Source of the DNA: Chenopodium formosanum
Taxonomy: Eukaryota > Streptophyta > Magnoliopsida > Caryophyllales > Amaranthaceae
Direction of reading: 5' to 3'
Assembly: GCA_024500155.1 (NCBI GenBank)
Contig: CM044859.1
Location: 43,880,003-43,944,002, forward strand
DNA: 64,000 nt
Part shown: positions 11,677 to 21,756 of the stretch, piece after piece
How the letters are laid out: every line of letters starts with the position of its first letter
Numbering within the stretch: the stretch's first letter is position 1
The notes under the pieces: model-generated
The model's database searches: none
What the model saw: only the letters and a program-made list of their open reading frames with translations
What the model was told of the DNA's origin: nothing
Made by a program: the position numbers and the translations under genes

Positions 11677-13353
11677 TGTAGACACCTAAAAATGTCTCCC
11701 CAAAACCAAGCCCGATGATAAATAACCTTTCACCGCTGCTGTTGGTCGGGTTTAGTATTTAATCCCCAGAGTGCTTAAAGAATCGTATTTTATTAAATTC
11801 ATATATTTGAAAGATCCATGGATCAGTCTTGGTGTTTGGTAAAAGCATAGTTTTAATTTGTTAATTAATTTTAAGCCCAAACCTTTTTTATTATTTTATT
11901 ATTTTTGGCCCAAATATTTTATTTTATTTAATTTATTATTTTCTCATTTTAGCCCGAATTTTAAAAGTCAGAAAAAAGCCCGTAATTATCAATCGGCACT
12001 CAAAAAGCCGAAAGAAATTAGGGTTAAAAATGAATTTAGACGGAAAAATGGACTGGAGTTGACCGTGTCACGGTCAGGCTTGACCGTGTCACGGGAAAAG
12101 TTCCCGTCTGACGGTGGGACTTCCCGTGACACGGGAGGTCTGCCGTGACACGGGAAGCTCCGCGTCCTTTCCGCGTAAACCCTTAACGCGTTTTCCGTTC
12201 CGTTTTCTGAAAATTTCCCGCGACACTCCAAAAACTGACCGTGTCACGGGAACTTGTACCGTCTGACGATACAGTCTAACCGTGTCACGGTACACTCTGA
12301 CCGTGTCACGGGATATTTTTTAGGGTTTTTTTATCATTTTAGGGTTCCGTGTGCTCCCTCAGCACATTTCCCTATAAATACCCCCTCATTTCTGATGAAC
12401 GGGGCAACGAGAATTCTATTATTCTTATTTCTCTCTCTTCTATGCTCTTAACCTAAACACTAGCCTACCCCTTTTCACTTCAAAATTCCCTCTTCAAGCA
12501 CTCAAAGGAGTCCGTATTTTACTCGAGGTTCTGTCCTTAAACCAAGGCGTGAAAGGTAGAATCGTTTGAGGGTTTGGCCCCAAAATTAACCTTGTTTTTT
12601 TTAATTTAATTTAATTATTGTTTTATTATTTCCTTGAAGTTACTGACTCGTTTTATTATTTTGTAGTTGCAAGCAAACAGATTCAAAGTAAGAGTTATGC
12701 TCTTTTTATTATTATTTTTCTAACGATTTTTCTGTTGTTAAATTGGTTCTTTTTATGTTTGTATTAATTCTGTCATTTATTTTGATCACCATATTGCATG
12801 TTAAAGGGAATATGTAATTGAAAATCACGACTAATAAGATAATTTGGACAACCGGTTTAGGTTCCTTTTTAATCTTGTTGTTTAATCAAGTGATCACAAT
12901 ATTTTAGAATTATATGTTGCATTAATTTTTAACCAATTTAGTTAAATAATAGTTTGGAGCAAATTGAATATTTTGTATGCCTTTGAGATCGCAGGAATCA
13001 CTTTTCACTATAAGAATCGAGTAGAGGCCAATACGGGCGAATGTGACTCCATGACTCACTTCGTACCATCATCCCCGATCCTCCTTTCGTGGTTCCGAAC
13101 CATATGGAGTTAGTAATCTCATGGATTATGAATGGGGTGTAACCTTCACGGGTCAATCGTTGTTGCCTATCGTTGACCCTTATCGTGGTTGCCTTTTTAT
13201 GATCCGTGAACGGTTTACAAGTTCCACAAAAACTTGTTGGCGGCTCCCTACTTTATTTGTCCCTAATCGTAATGTCAATTCCCACTTCCTATGAGTGCCA
13301 AGCATATTCACAACATGCTTTTTAACGTAGGCGCACTTCGAGCGACGCCTACA
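11677..13353 (+). repeat. 5' LTR
   Basis: 1677 bp, TGTAGACACC...CCTACA. It contains a phased palindrome array (12063-12311), a TATA box (TATAAATA, 12373-12380) and a T-rich R/U5 portion. Transcription should start shortly after 12400. Confidence 0.95.
12063..12380 (+). promoter_or_regulatory. phased 11-bp palindrome array and TATA box of the LTR
   Basis: Palindromes start at 12063, 12084, 12104, 12124, 12143, then 12239, 12259, 12280 and 12301, so neighbours are 19-21 bp apart. Seven are exact CCGTGWCACGG; 12104 is CCGTCTGACGG and 12259 has one mismatch to it (restored in the 3' LTR). TATAAATA follows 62 bp after the last copy. Two helical turns between centres would put all copies on one face of the DNA. 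Confidence 0.9.
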
Positions 13354-13356
13354 ATT

Positions 13357-13375
13357 TGGCGACTCCACTGGGGAC
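13357..13375 (+). promoter_or_regulatory. primer-binding site
   Basis: TGGCGACTCCACTGGGGAC begins three bases after the LTR end. It resembles the arginine-tRNA-complementary site reported for Ogre/Tat elements. The exact tRNA needs a comparison I cannot run. Confidence 0.85.
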
Positions 13376-13592
13376 GATTCTTAATTATTTATAGATTTGA
13401 GTGATCGGTATTTAATTAAGATGAGTGGATGAGACTTGAAAGATTCTTGAAAAAAATATTCCTGTGATTAATTTGGCATTTTTGCATCTGCATAGACGTT
13501 TTAACGTCGCATTCAGGTCTGTCCCGTAGGAAAAATTGAATAACTCGGTTGCGCGCAAAAGCAAACAGGGCACCAGTCAGATTTTCTGACTG

Positions 13593-13683
13593 CCGTGTCA
13601 CAGCAGAGTCTGCCGTGTCACGGTACAGTGTACCGTCTGACGGTAGACTGTACCGTGACACGGGAATTACTGCCGTGTCACGG
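13593..13683. promoter_or_regulatory. phased palindrome array, 5' leader, first block
   Basis: Five palindromes start at 13593, 13613, 13633, 13653 and 13673, exactly 20 bp apart. The first has one mismatch (CCGTGTCACAG); the third is the CCGTCTGACGG variant. The 9-bp linkers are not conserved. Confidence 0.9.
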
Positions 13684-13699
13684 CAGTCCTAAAATCTGT

Positions 13700-14190
13700 C
13701 CGGTGACCTATTTTCTTTTTCCACAGTCGACTTCCTTCGATTTTTCTGAAAAAACGTATGTGTTCTACATACGTCTTAGCCCCGGGGGATTTAAGCTCTA
13801 TCAACCCAAAAACGCTCATGGCAATAAAGGTTCATCCGAGTTATTAAATCCACCCAAACCATGGAGTCGAGTTCGATTTCATCACGAACTCGCGGAGCCG
13901 CCCGTTGGCATACACCCTCAAGGGAGGCTGCCTTGCTAACGCGTCCAAACTCTTAACCATGGTACCCTTTTGACACCCAAAGCTTGACCAATAGTTGAAC
14001 ATAGACCTCGACTTTAGGTTGCGAAATTTTTTTACATCATCGTGCCTACATGCTATGTGTTTGTTCGGTGCTAACCCTAATGTGTTTGCTTTTTTGTTTG
14101 ACCCATGACCGAGGGTTTTTTTTCTCACATAGTAATTAGTACGGACTTAAAATTGATTAAAAAAAAAAATAAAAAAATGACCTGGAACTG
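13700..14190 (+). other. 5' leader between palindrome blocks
   Basis: No reading frame or conserved signal is supported. An A-rich tract lies at 14159-14178. Confidence 0.5.
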
Positions 14191-14194
14191 TGCA

Positions 14195-14306
14195 CCGTGT
14201 CACGGCAATTTTTGCCGTGTCACGGTGAATAGTGCCGTGACACGGTAAAAACTACCGTCTGACGGTTAGTGTTAACCGTGTCACGCCATTCTGCACCGTG
14301 ACACGG
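14195..14306. promoter_or_regulatory. phased palindrome array, 5' leader, second block
   Basis: Six palindromes start at 14195, 14215, 14235, 14255, 14276 and 14296 (steps 20, 20, 20, 21, 20). The fourth is the CCGTCTGACGG form and the fifth has a final C instead of G. A partial copy follows near 14323. The start codon of gag lies 440 bp downstream. Confidence 0.9.
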
Positions 14307-14556
14307 TGCCCAGGAAAGTGTCCCGTCTGTCTTTTTTCTCGATTTTGCGTCCGGTATTAAGTCGTGTCTAGTTATATGGTCAAAACACGCGTCTAAAACC
14401 TCACCTAATCACCTACATGTTATGTCCACACACTTTTCTTTTTAGTCGTACATCACTTTTGACCGTATTTTAGGGAAGTTTCGTTTTTTGTGTCGTTTTT
14501 TTTTTTTCGGAGTAAGTCAGATGGTATCCTCCCATGTTCTTTTTTTTCTTTTTATT

Positions 14557-14560
<4 letters not shown>

Positions 14561-14591
<31 letters not shown>
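14561..14591. repeat. A-tract, 31 bp
   Basis: An uninterrupted run of 31 A lies on the plus strand in the 5' leader. Similar runs occur at 21335-21354, 21424-21459 and 22564-22587 in the same element. Confidence 0.95.
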
Positions 14592-14593
<2 letters not shown>

Positions 14594-14748
14594 TGCATTT
14601 GTTTCGGTGTCACAGCGCTTGGGCAAGAAGTAAGGGTAGATTATTACGGTGCGAGTCCATACCGCAATGACCTCTCGTACTAAAAAGGCGTACAAGGAAA
14701 CCACCTCAGTCATTTCCACAAGATCCGTCTCCAGTCTACTTTCAACCA

Positions 14749-17700
14749 ATGGCCACTAAGGAAGACATTGAGAACCTCAATAGGACAATCGAAAGGTTGA
14801 CTGACATGATGCAGACACTCACTACTAGAGTCAGCACTGTAGAGCAAGATAAGCAAAATAGTATTACCGCTGCTGCGATGGACAAGATCAAGGAACAGAT
14901 GAGTAAAATTTCAGAAGAGTTCACTTATGTGGAACAGCCTGTCACTTCCTCGTCCATAAGAGAGAAACTCCCTGAAAAATTTTCAACTGCTGATATTCCC
15001 AAGTTCAAGCCTACTGATAACCCGTTGTTCCATTTGAAGGCTTTTTCTGCAACCATGGCTCTTAAGGGAGTAGATGTAACACTCTTCCCTACGGTGTTTC
15101 CTCTTTCCTTAGAGCATGCCTGTCAACAGTGGTTCTATTCCCTAGAATCCAAGCATGTCGCGACCTGGGAAGATGTTGCTGAAAGCTTTATGAACCGATA
15201 CAAGTGCAACATTCAGGCCAAGACTTCTGAACGTGAACTCTCCATTCTCAAACAGAAAGAGAATGAAGGCTTCACTACTTACCTAAGTAGGTGGAGAGAA
15301 ACAGCTGCACTCCTGGTAGACCCTCCCAAGGAGAAAGAAATGGTTCGCTTGTTCATTTCCAATCTGACGCATAAATACAAGCAACACTTGAAGTTTCTGC
15401 CTTTAAGTACCTTTGAAGCTGTATACGATATTGGAATCAATATTGAAGATGAACTGATGAAGTCTGTTGGTAACAACAATAACAGCAGCACTTGGAAAAA
15501 CAAGAAGAACGACACTCCTTCTTCTTCGTCTTCTAAGCCCAATAATGCTACCAACAACATCGACATTAGTGATGTGCTGGCCCTTAATGCTCCTCCTCAA
15601 AAATTCCAAAGGCAAAGGAGGATTTATACGCCTTTGGGAATGACTTATGATGCTGCTTATGACCGTCTTCATAGTAAGGGATTGATTATGCCAATTGGAC
15701 CATTCCCAGAACCTCGACCTGAGAACAGGACCGCTAGTTATGACCCTAATGCTTATTGCAAGTATCATCAAGGCAAAGGTCACAACACTGAGAAGTGTTG
15801 GAGGCTAAAAGACGCAATCCAAGACCTGATAGATGCTAACCAACTTCCTGTCCCTCCGGGGGGCAAGAAGCCTAACATTCAAACAGGTCCTCTTTCTGAT
15901 GCTCTGGCTATCATGGGAGATGAAGTCTCCTTTGATCCGTCAATACTCATTCAACCTGTGAATGAACCTCTGCCAGAAGTTGTATTTATCTCAAACACTG
16001 AAGAAGTGAATGGGATTTGGGATAGTGATGATGAAGATATCTATCTCAAAGATATAGCCTGTTCGTCTCTCGGCACCAGTGAAGATGTTTGGGGGGACCT
16101 TGAGGTCAAGGTTCTCACTAGAAGTGGACGGTTGCAACAACCTAACCCACCTCCACCACAATCAGATCCGATAGTTGATCCCATCAACCCTGTGAATAGC
16201 GATGTGGTCAAACAGCTACAAAAAACCAAGGTGGAGATGAATGTATGGAAGATTTTGGCCACTTCCCACGAGCATCGAAAGGCTGTAATGAATGCTCTGG
16301 TGAAGATAGGAGTCGATGATGACATGACTCCCCAAGGACTGGTCAACTTCCTCACTACTGAGCTGCCGAGTACCAGCAATCTGATTTCCTTTTCTGATAA
16401 GGATCTACCCCCGGAAGGGGATCAACATAATAAGGCCTTACACCTCACTGTGGTGTGTAGGCAGATGAATGTTCCTATGAGCCTGGTTGATAATGGCTCT
16501 GCAATCAATGTGTGCCCACTTCGTACTGCAAAGAAGTTGGGTATAAAGAATGAAGAGTTCACTCCCTCCACTCAGGGGATTCGCGCTTACGATAATACTC
16601 GCCGTCAAGCCGTGGGTACTATCATACTGAATATAACCACTTGGACCGTTGAGCGTCGCACCAAGTTTCAGGTAGTGGATATCAAGGCCTCTTTCAATCT
16701 GCTGTTAGGACGCCCTTGGCTTCATGAGCTAAAGGCGATTCCTTTGTCGCTCCACCAGAAAGTGAAAGCCATAGTGGGAGGAATTCCGATTACTATCGAT
16801 GCTTCTCCTATGCGCATTCAAGTTATTGATACCCCTATCGTCCATGTTGAACACGACGAGGAAGATGAAGATCTGTGGGGTTTTTCTTTAGATGATGTTC
16901 TTGCAATCGAAGAAGAGGAAAAGTGTCATCTCGACTTTGATCCTTATTCAAACACTAGTATCAACGCCATTCTGAAGAAGCAAGGTCATTTTCCTGGAAT
17001 GACCCTTGGGCTCAAGAAGAAAATGGCTAAATCTTGGGGCCATCCTGGTGCAATAAAAAAGGATACTTTTGGCTTAGGATTCGAACCAACAAAAGAAGAC
17101 TTGAAACAGGCCGCCTTGAAATTGAAGGCTCGCAACAATGCTCGAATCATGAAGACAGAAATGGCCATGGATCCATATCCGTTCACTCTCAATGGCCAGT
17201 ACATCAAAGAAGGGGAAGACTTCCCATGCTATGAATTCCCCGAGCCATTTGTCCATGATGGGATCCGTGAACTAGGATTTGAAGTATTCCTCGATTGTGA
17301 CTTCCTCGATGAAGAACTCTCCACAGTCGAAAAGTCAGCCAACCTGAACACTGATGATTTGGGAATTAATCTTCTTTTTGGAATGGAGAAAAATGAATCC
17401 AAGCCGGTCTGCAATGATAACTCTGAGCTCGTTCAAGCGGTCATAGCAAACAAGGAGTTTGACCCCTCCGAGTTAATCGTCCAAGCTGACAACATTTCAA
17501 GGGGATGGCGCAAGACGTTGAGGATCACTACGCCAAGTGGAGAGAAGTTGGAAATCACCGCTGGCGAGGGTCCTATGTTTGATGAGTCTGAATCATCTGG
17601 GTCCGAGTCCGAGTCTGAGTCTAAGTCTGTAGATGAGTCCTTAGAGTTTGAGGCCGACCCTCTTTCTGCTATAGAATTCAGCCCTGAGTCTCTTGTTGAG

Positions 17701-20700
17701 CCTTATTTTTCTAGTCCTGATAATTCTGGTGAGGTCGCAGCTGACCTAGCCTCTCTTGATGTTTTAGCTAGTGAATTCAATAAAATGAATACCTTTGCTT
17801 ACGATGTGTGCCATTTCCCTAGCCCTGATCAATATTGCTTTGCTAATGATAAAAATGACAAAGAAATAATAAAAGCAATGGAAGAACATGAAAATAAAAC
17901 AGCAGTTATTGAAGATACAGAAACAGTTAATATTTCCAATGATACGACTGTTAAAGAAGTAAAAATTGGATTAACGCTAAGTCAAGATGAACGCAAAGAG
18001 CTAATTAACTTGCTTAGTGAATTTGTTGATGTATTTGCTTGGTCATACCAAGATATGCCAGGAATTGACAGGGATATAGCTCAGCACACGATACCACTCA
18101 TCCCAGGTATGAAGCCTGTCAAACAAAAGCTGCGCCGAATGAAACCAGATGTGGCTCTCAAAATCAAAGAAGAAATCAGGAAGCAATTGGCCGCAGGTTT
18201 CATCAGAGTATCCAAGTATCCGGAATGGATAGCAAATGTGGTCCCAGTTCCAAAGAAGGACGGAAGAGTCAGAATGTGTGTTGATTACAGGGATCTCAAT
18301 AAAGCAAGCCCAAAAGATGGGTTCCCTCTACCTCATATTGACATTCTGGTCGATAATACAGCAAATCATGCACTCCTGTCATTCATGGATGGTTACGCCG
18401 GATATAATCAAGTACTGATGGCCGAAGAAGACATGGAGAAAACCACATTCATCACACAGTGGGGTACATATTGCTATACGGTAATGCCATTCGGGTTGAA
18501 AAACGCGGGTGCCACCTACCAAAGAGCAGCTACAGCACTCTTACATGATATGATGCATAAAGAGGTGGAGGTCTATGTCGATGATATGATTGTCAAGTCT
18601 AAAGATCGCCCAGGTCATATTGTCGCACTTCGCAAATTTTTTGCAAGACTCCCTAAGTACAACATGAGATTAAATCCGGCAAAATGTGCATTCGGAGTCA
18701 CGTCAGGCAAATTACTTGGATATGTGATCAGTTCTCGAGGGATTGAAATAGATCCTTCAAAAGTAAAAGCGATCATGGCCATGCCACCACCCAAAAATGA
18801 GAAGGAGATTCGAGGCTTCATTGGAAGGTTGCAGTACATAAGTAGGTTCATATCAAAGCTCACAGCGATATGCGAACCTATATTCAAGAAGCTTAAGAAG
18901 AATGTCCCAGTCACATGGGATAATGACTGCCAAAAGGCTTTCGACAAAATCAAAGAGTATTTGGCAAACCCACCCGTGCTAGCGCCGGCAATACCTGACT
19001 TTCCTCTTCGACTCTACCTTACAGTCACAAGAGAAACGATGGGGGCGATGCTAGCACAAGAGATCGAAAGCAAGGAGAATGCAATCTATTACCTGAGCAA
19101 GAAACTCCAAGGATATGAGACGCGATACACACCACTCGAGAAATTGTGTCTCGCACTTGTATGGGCCGCACAAAAACTGAGACATTACATGCTCACTCAT
19201 ACAGTACATGTCGTATCTAAGATGGATCCTCTCAAATATCTGTTCGAGAAAGCAACACTCAACGGCAGATTATCAAGGTGGATAGTCAATCTAGCTCAAT
19301 TTGACTTGAGATTCGTACCACAAAAGGCCATCAAAGGTTCTGCAGTTTCTGACTTCTTAGCAGACTTTCCGCTAGAAGAAGCTGAAAAAGAAGAAGATGA
19401 GTACGATTTCCCTGACGAAGATTTACTCATGACCGAAGACGATAGTTGGACACTCTATTTCGATGGAGCCTCAAACCAAAAGGGATGTGGTGTGGGAGTC
19501 TTGCTCGTATCGCCCAATGAAGAACACTTCCCAATCTCCATGAAGCTCGACTTTGATGTCACCAATAATGCCGCAGAATATGAAGCATGCATTTTGGGGT
19601 TAGAAACAGCTGTCGCCTTGGGAATCAAGAAACTCAAAATCTATGGTGACTCCTCACTAATCATTAACCAAATCTCTAAGATATGGAAAGTGAGGAGTGA
19701 AAGTCTCGCTACGTATCAAGCTCATCTGGAAACTCTCACGGAGCAACTAGATGAAGTGGAATATACGTATTTGCCAAGAGAAGAAAACCAGTTCGCCGAC
19801 GCACTAGCTAAGTTAGCATCAATGGTGCGAATTCCAGCTGACACGATCAGAATGCCACTTACCATAGAGAGAAGATATGAACCAGCTTATGTACATGCAC
19901 TTGATGATGAACAAGAAGAAGATGAAGAACCATGGTATATAGACATCCTCAATTATGTGACAAGAGCAGAGTATCCTCCTAATACTGATAAAAGGGCACG
20001 CCGTGCTTTGAGGCTCCTGGCCTCACAGTATGTGCTCATCAGGGGAGAACTCCATAAGAGAACCGCAACAGGAAGGAATCTCTTATGTATAACTAAAAAA
20101 GAAGCACATAAAACCATGGAAAACCTTCATGCTGGTATATGTGGAACTCACATGAATGCAAAGATGTTAGTCCAAAAGATTCAACGACAAGGTTACTATT
20201 GGACTACTATGGAGCGAGATTGTCACGAGTACGTCAAGAAATGTATGAAGTGCCAAATCTATGCAAATTTACAGCATGTTCCACCTTCACTCCTCTACAC
20301 GTATACTTCTCCATGGCCTTTCTCCACTTGGGGTATCGACATCATTGGAAAAATCACACCACCAGGACAAGGGGGGCATGAATTCATTCTCGTAGCAATC
20401 GATTACTTCACCAAATGGGTTGAGGCAGCCTCGTATGCCAAACTGACAGCAAAACATGTAGCTCAATTCATTGAGAAAAATATTATATGCCGCTATGGGG
20501 TACCACATGAGATGATCAGTGACAATGGAACACATTTCCAAGCCGAATGCGCGAAATTGTTGCAGAAATATCACATCAAACATCATCGATCATCACCTTA
20601 CAGACCACAAACAAACGGAGCAGTCGAATCGGCCAACAAAAACGTGAAAACCATCATCGAAAAGATGACGGAAAATTATAAAGATTGGCCAAGTAAACTA

Positions 20701-21111
20701 TATTTCGCCCTTTGGGGTTATCGAACCTCTGTCCGTACATCGACAGGGGCTACCCCCTTTTCCTTGGTCTATGGCGTCGAAGCGGTACAACCAATCGAGC
20801 TCGAGATACCTTCTCTCCGAATCGCATTGGAAAGCCAACTAGATGAAGTCGACTGGATTAGAGCAAGATACGACGAACTGGTCTTGTTTGATGAAAAACG
20901 CTTGGCAGCTTTGCATCATGTCCAAACCTACCAACAGCGTATGGCACGACATTTTAATAAAAAAGTCAAGACCAGGAACATCAAGGAGGGTGACCTAGTG
21001 CTTAAGGCCCTCCGCAAAAATGTGTTAGATCCAAGAGAAAATTTAGACCAAACTGGTCAGGACCGTACATTGTTAAAGCCATTCTGTCCGGCGGAGCGGC
21101 ACAATTGGTAG
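14749..21111 (+). CDS. Tat-type Gag-Pol polyprotein
   Basis: A single open frame of 2120 codons. In order: Gag helical domain (about residues 85-235); a variant zinc knuckle at 337-350 with spacing C-x2-H-x4-H-x4-C; aspartic protease motif DNGSA with D581; reverse transcriptase with YVDD at 1276-1279; a first RNase H (about 1415-1530) whose leading catalytic Asp is absent (LYLTVT); a second, archaeal-type RNase H with D1572, E1610, D1634 and D1684; integrase with an HHCC zinc region (about 1788-1835) and D1864, D1925, E1960. The start is chosen because MATKED aligns with MATQEK at 61072 and the ATG has a good context (ACCAATGGC). Compared with the homologue ending at 30478, a one-base loss near 21040 puts the last 45 or so codons out of frame, so the protein ends in about 25 unrelated residues at 21111 instead of near 21176. 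Catalytic residues outside RNase H 1 look intact. Confidence 0.95.
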   Translation: MATKEDIENLNRTIERLTDMMQTLTTRVSTVEQDKQNSITAAAMDKIKEQMSKISEEFTYVEQPVTSSSIREKLPEKFSTADIPKFKPTDNPLFHLKAFSATMALKGVDVTLFPTVFPLSLEHACQQWFYSLESKHVATWEDVAESFMNRYKCNIQAKTSERELSILKQKENEGFTTYLSRWRETAALLVDPPKEKEMVRLFISNLTHKYKQHLKFLPLSTFEAVYDIGINIEDELMKSVGNNNNSSTWKNKKNDTPSSSSSKPNNATNNIDISDVLALNAPPQKFQRQRRIYTPLGMTYDAAYDRLHSKGLIMPIGPFPEPRPENRTASYDPNAYCKYHQGKGHNTEKCWRLKDAIQDLIDANQLPVPPGGKKPNIQTGPLSDALAIMGDEVSFDPSILIQPVNEPLPEVVFISNTEEVNGIWDSDDEDIYLKDIACSSLGTSEDVWGDLEVKVLTRSGRLQQPNPPPPQSDPIVDPINPVNSDVVKQLQKTKVEMNVWKILATSHEHRKAVMNALVKIGVDDDMTPQGLVNFLTTELPSTSNLISFSDKDLPPEGDQHNKALHLTVVCRQMNVPMSLVDNGSAINVCPLRTAKKLGIKNEEFTPSTQGIRAYDNTRRQAVGTIILNITTWTVERRTKFQVVDIKASFNLLLGRPWLHELKAIPLSLHQKVKAIVGGIPITIDASPMRIQVIDTPIVHVEHDEEDEDLWGFSLDDVLAIEEEEKCHLDFDPYSNTSINAILKKQGHFPGMTLGLKKKMAKSWGHPGAIKKDTFGLGFEPTKEDLKQAALKLKARNNARIMKTEMAMDPYPFTLNGQYIKEGEDFPCYEFPEPFVHDGIRELGFEVFLDCDFLDEELSTVEKSANLNTDDLGINLLFGMEKNESKPVCNDNSELVQAVIANKEFDPSELIVQADNISRGWRKTLRITTPSGEKLEITAGEGPMFDESESSGSESESESKSVDESLEFEADPLSAIEFSPESLVEPYFSSPDNSGEVAADLASLDVLASEFNKMNTFAYDVCHFPSPDQYCFANDKNDKEIIKAMEEHENKTAVIEDTETVNISNDTTVKEVKIGLTLSQDERKELINLLSEFVDVFAWSYQDMPGIDRDIAQHTIPLIPGMKPVKQKLRRMKPDVALKIKEEIRKQLAAGFIRVSKYPEWIANVVPVPKKDGRVRMCVDYRDLNKASPKDGFPLPHIDILVDNTANHALLSFMDGYAGYNQVLMAEEDMEKTTFITQWGTYCYTVMPFGLKNAGATYQRAATALLHDMMHKEVEVYVDDMIVKSKDRPGHIVALRKFFARLPKYNMRLNPAKCAFGVTSGKLLGYVISSRGIEIDPSKVKAIMAMPPPKNEKEIRGFIGRLQYISRFISKLTAICEPIFKKLKKNVPVTWDNDCQKAFDKIKEYLANPPVLAPAIPDFPLRLYLTVTRETMGAMLAQEIESKENAIYYLSKKLQGYETRYTPLEKLCLALVWAAQKLRHYMLTHTVHVVSKMDPLKYLFEKATLNGRLSRWIVNLAQFDLRFVPQKAIKGSAVSDFLADFPLEEAEKEEDEYDFPDEDLLMTEDDSWTLYFDGASNQKGCGVGVLLVSPNEEHFPISMKLDFDVTNNAAEYEACILGLETAVALGIKKLKIYGDSSLIINQISKIWKVRSESLATYQAHLETLTEQLDEVEYTYLPREENQFADALAKLASMVRIPADTIRMPLTIERRYEPAYVHALDDEQEEDEEPWYIDILNYVTRAEYPPNTDKRARRALRLLASQYVLIRGELHKRTATGRNLLCITKKEAHKTMENLHAGICGTHMNAKMLVQKIQRQGYYWTTMERDCHEYVKKCMKCQIYANLQHVPPSLLYTYTSPWPFSTWGIDIIGKITPPGQGGHEFILVAIDYFTKWVEAASYAKLTAKHVAQFIEKNIICRYGVPHEMISDNGTHFQAECAKLLQKYHIKHHRSSPYRPQTNGAVESANKNVKTIIEKMTENYKDWPSKLYFALWGYRTSVRTSTGATPFSLVYGVEAVQPIELEIPSLRIALESQLDEVDWIRARYDELVLFDEKRLAALHHVQTYQQRMARHFNKKVKTRNIKEGDLVLKALRKNVLDPRENLDQTGQDRTLLKPFCPAERHNW

Positions 21112-21199
21112 ACATGGACGGTAACGGCTTCTATAATTTAACCAACTTGGATCAACTCAAAAAGTTTTACGCCTAGTCGCATGGGTTCATGACCCAATA

Positions 21200-21263
21200 G
21201 AGCTACGTCTGGCCTGATTCCTTTTTAGGATACGTAGGCAACCCCTCAAGGGGGCCCGGCCAC
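21200..21263 (+). other. conserved non-coding block just after pol
   Basis: The block begins GAGCTACGTCTGGCCTGATT and includes AGGATACGTAGGCAACC. It recurs on the minus strand at 30391-30453 and 58095-58156, each time right behind the pol position. TCCT/AGGA and ACCCC/GGGG segments can pair; in the other copies the second stem is ACCC/GGGT and ACCTC/GAGGT, so pairing is kept while bases change. It may be an RNA element of the genomic transcript. Confidence 0.7.
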
Positions 21264-21316
21264 ACTAAAATAAAAAAATACTCCCTCCTTTGATTTAATG
21301 TGTGCTCGGTTCAACA

Positions 21317-21421
21317 TTGTGTCACGGCAAAATTAAAAAAAAAAAAAAAAAAAAGGTACATATGCCGTGACACGGGAAGAATTCCCGTCTGACGGGAGAA
21401 AATCCCGTGTCACGGCAAAAG

Positions 21422-21463
<42 letters not shown>

Positions 21464-21524
21464 GGGGTTTTGCCGTGACGCGGGAATTTCAACCGTGTCA
21501 CGTGACCTTTTGACCGTGACACGG
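21317..21524. promoter_or_regulatory. phased palindrome arrays between pol and DUF7745-like gene
   Basis: One mismatched copy lies at 21317, then copies at 21365, 21385 and 21405 (20-bp steps) and at 21473, 21493 and 21514 (20 and 21). A-tracts of 20 and 36 bp separate the groups. The old Tat family has its own array at the same place (11574-11664). Confidence 0.9.
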
Positions 21525-21529
21525 CAGTT

Positions 21530-21756
21530 TTAGTTTCCCGTTTTACTTATTGGCGCATTCGTTGCGAATTTCCGGTACTAGCTTTGTTCTTCCATTGCGT
21601 CCGACTCCTTGACTCGGATAATATACAAAAGTCATTGTAATTTTTATTTAAGAAATAAATGCGCTATTATTATTAAAATAAATGCGATTACAATATTGGC
21701 ATCATACGCCTTATTTTAAATAAAAATTAAATAATAAAATGCAAAGCACTATTGAT
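21530..21756 (-). other. 3' flank of DUF7745-like gene
   Basis: AT-rich, with no gene. It probably contains the 3' untranslated part and poly(A) signals of the antisense transcript (AATAAA-like strings are frequent on the minus strand), but no single site stands out. Confidence 0.4.

Noticed and set aside
13593..14306. Regular short repeats separated by unique spacers, superficially CRISPR-like
   Set aside because: Units are 11-bp palindromes with 9-bp linkers inside a plant retrotransposon; there are no repeats of 23-50 bp, no comparable spacers and no cas genes.
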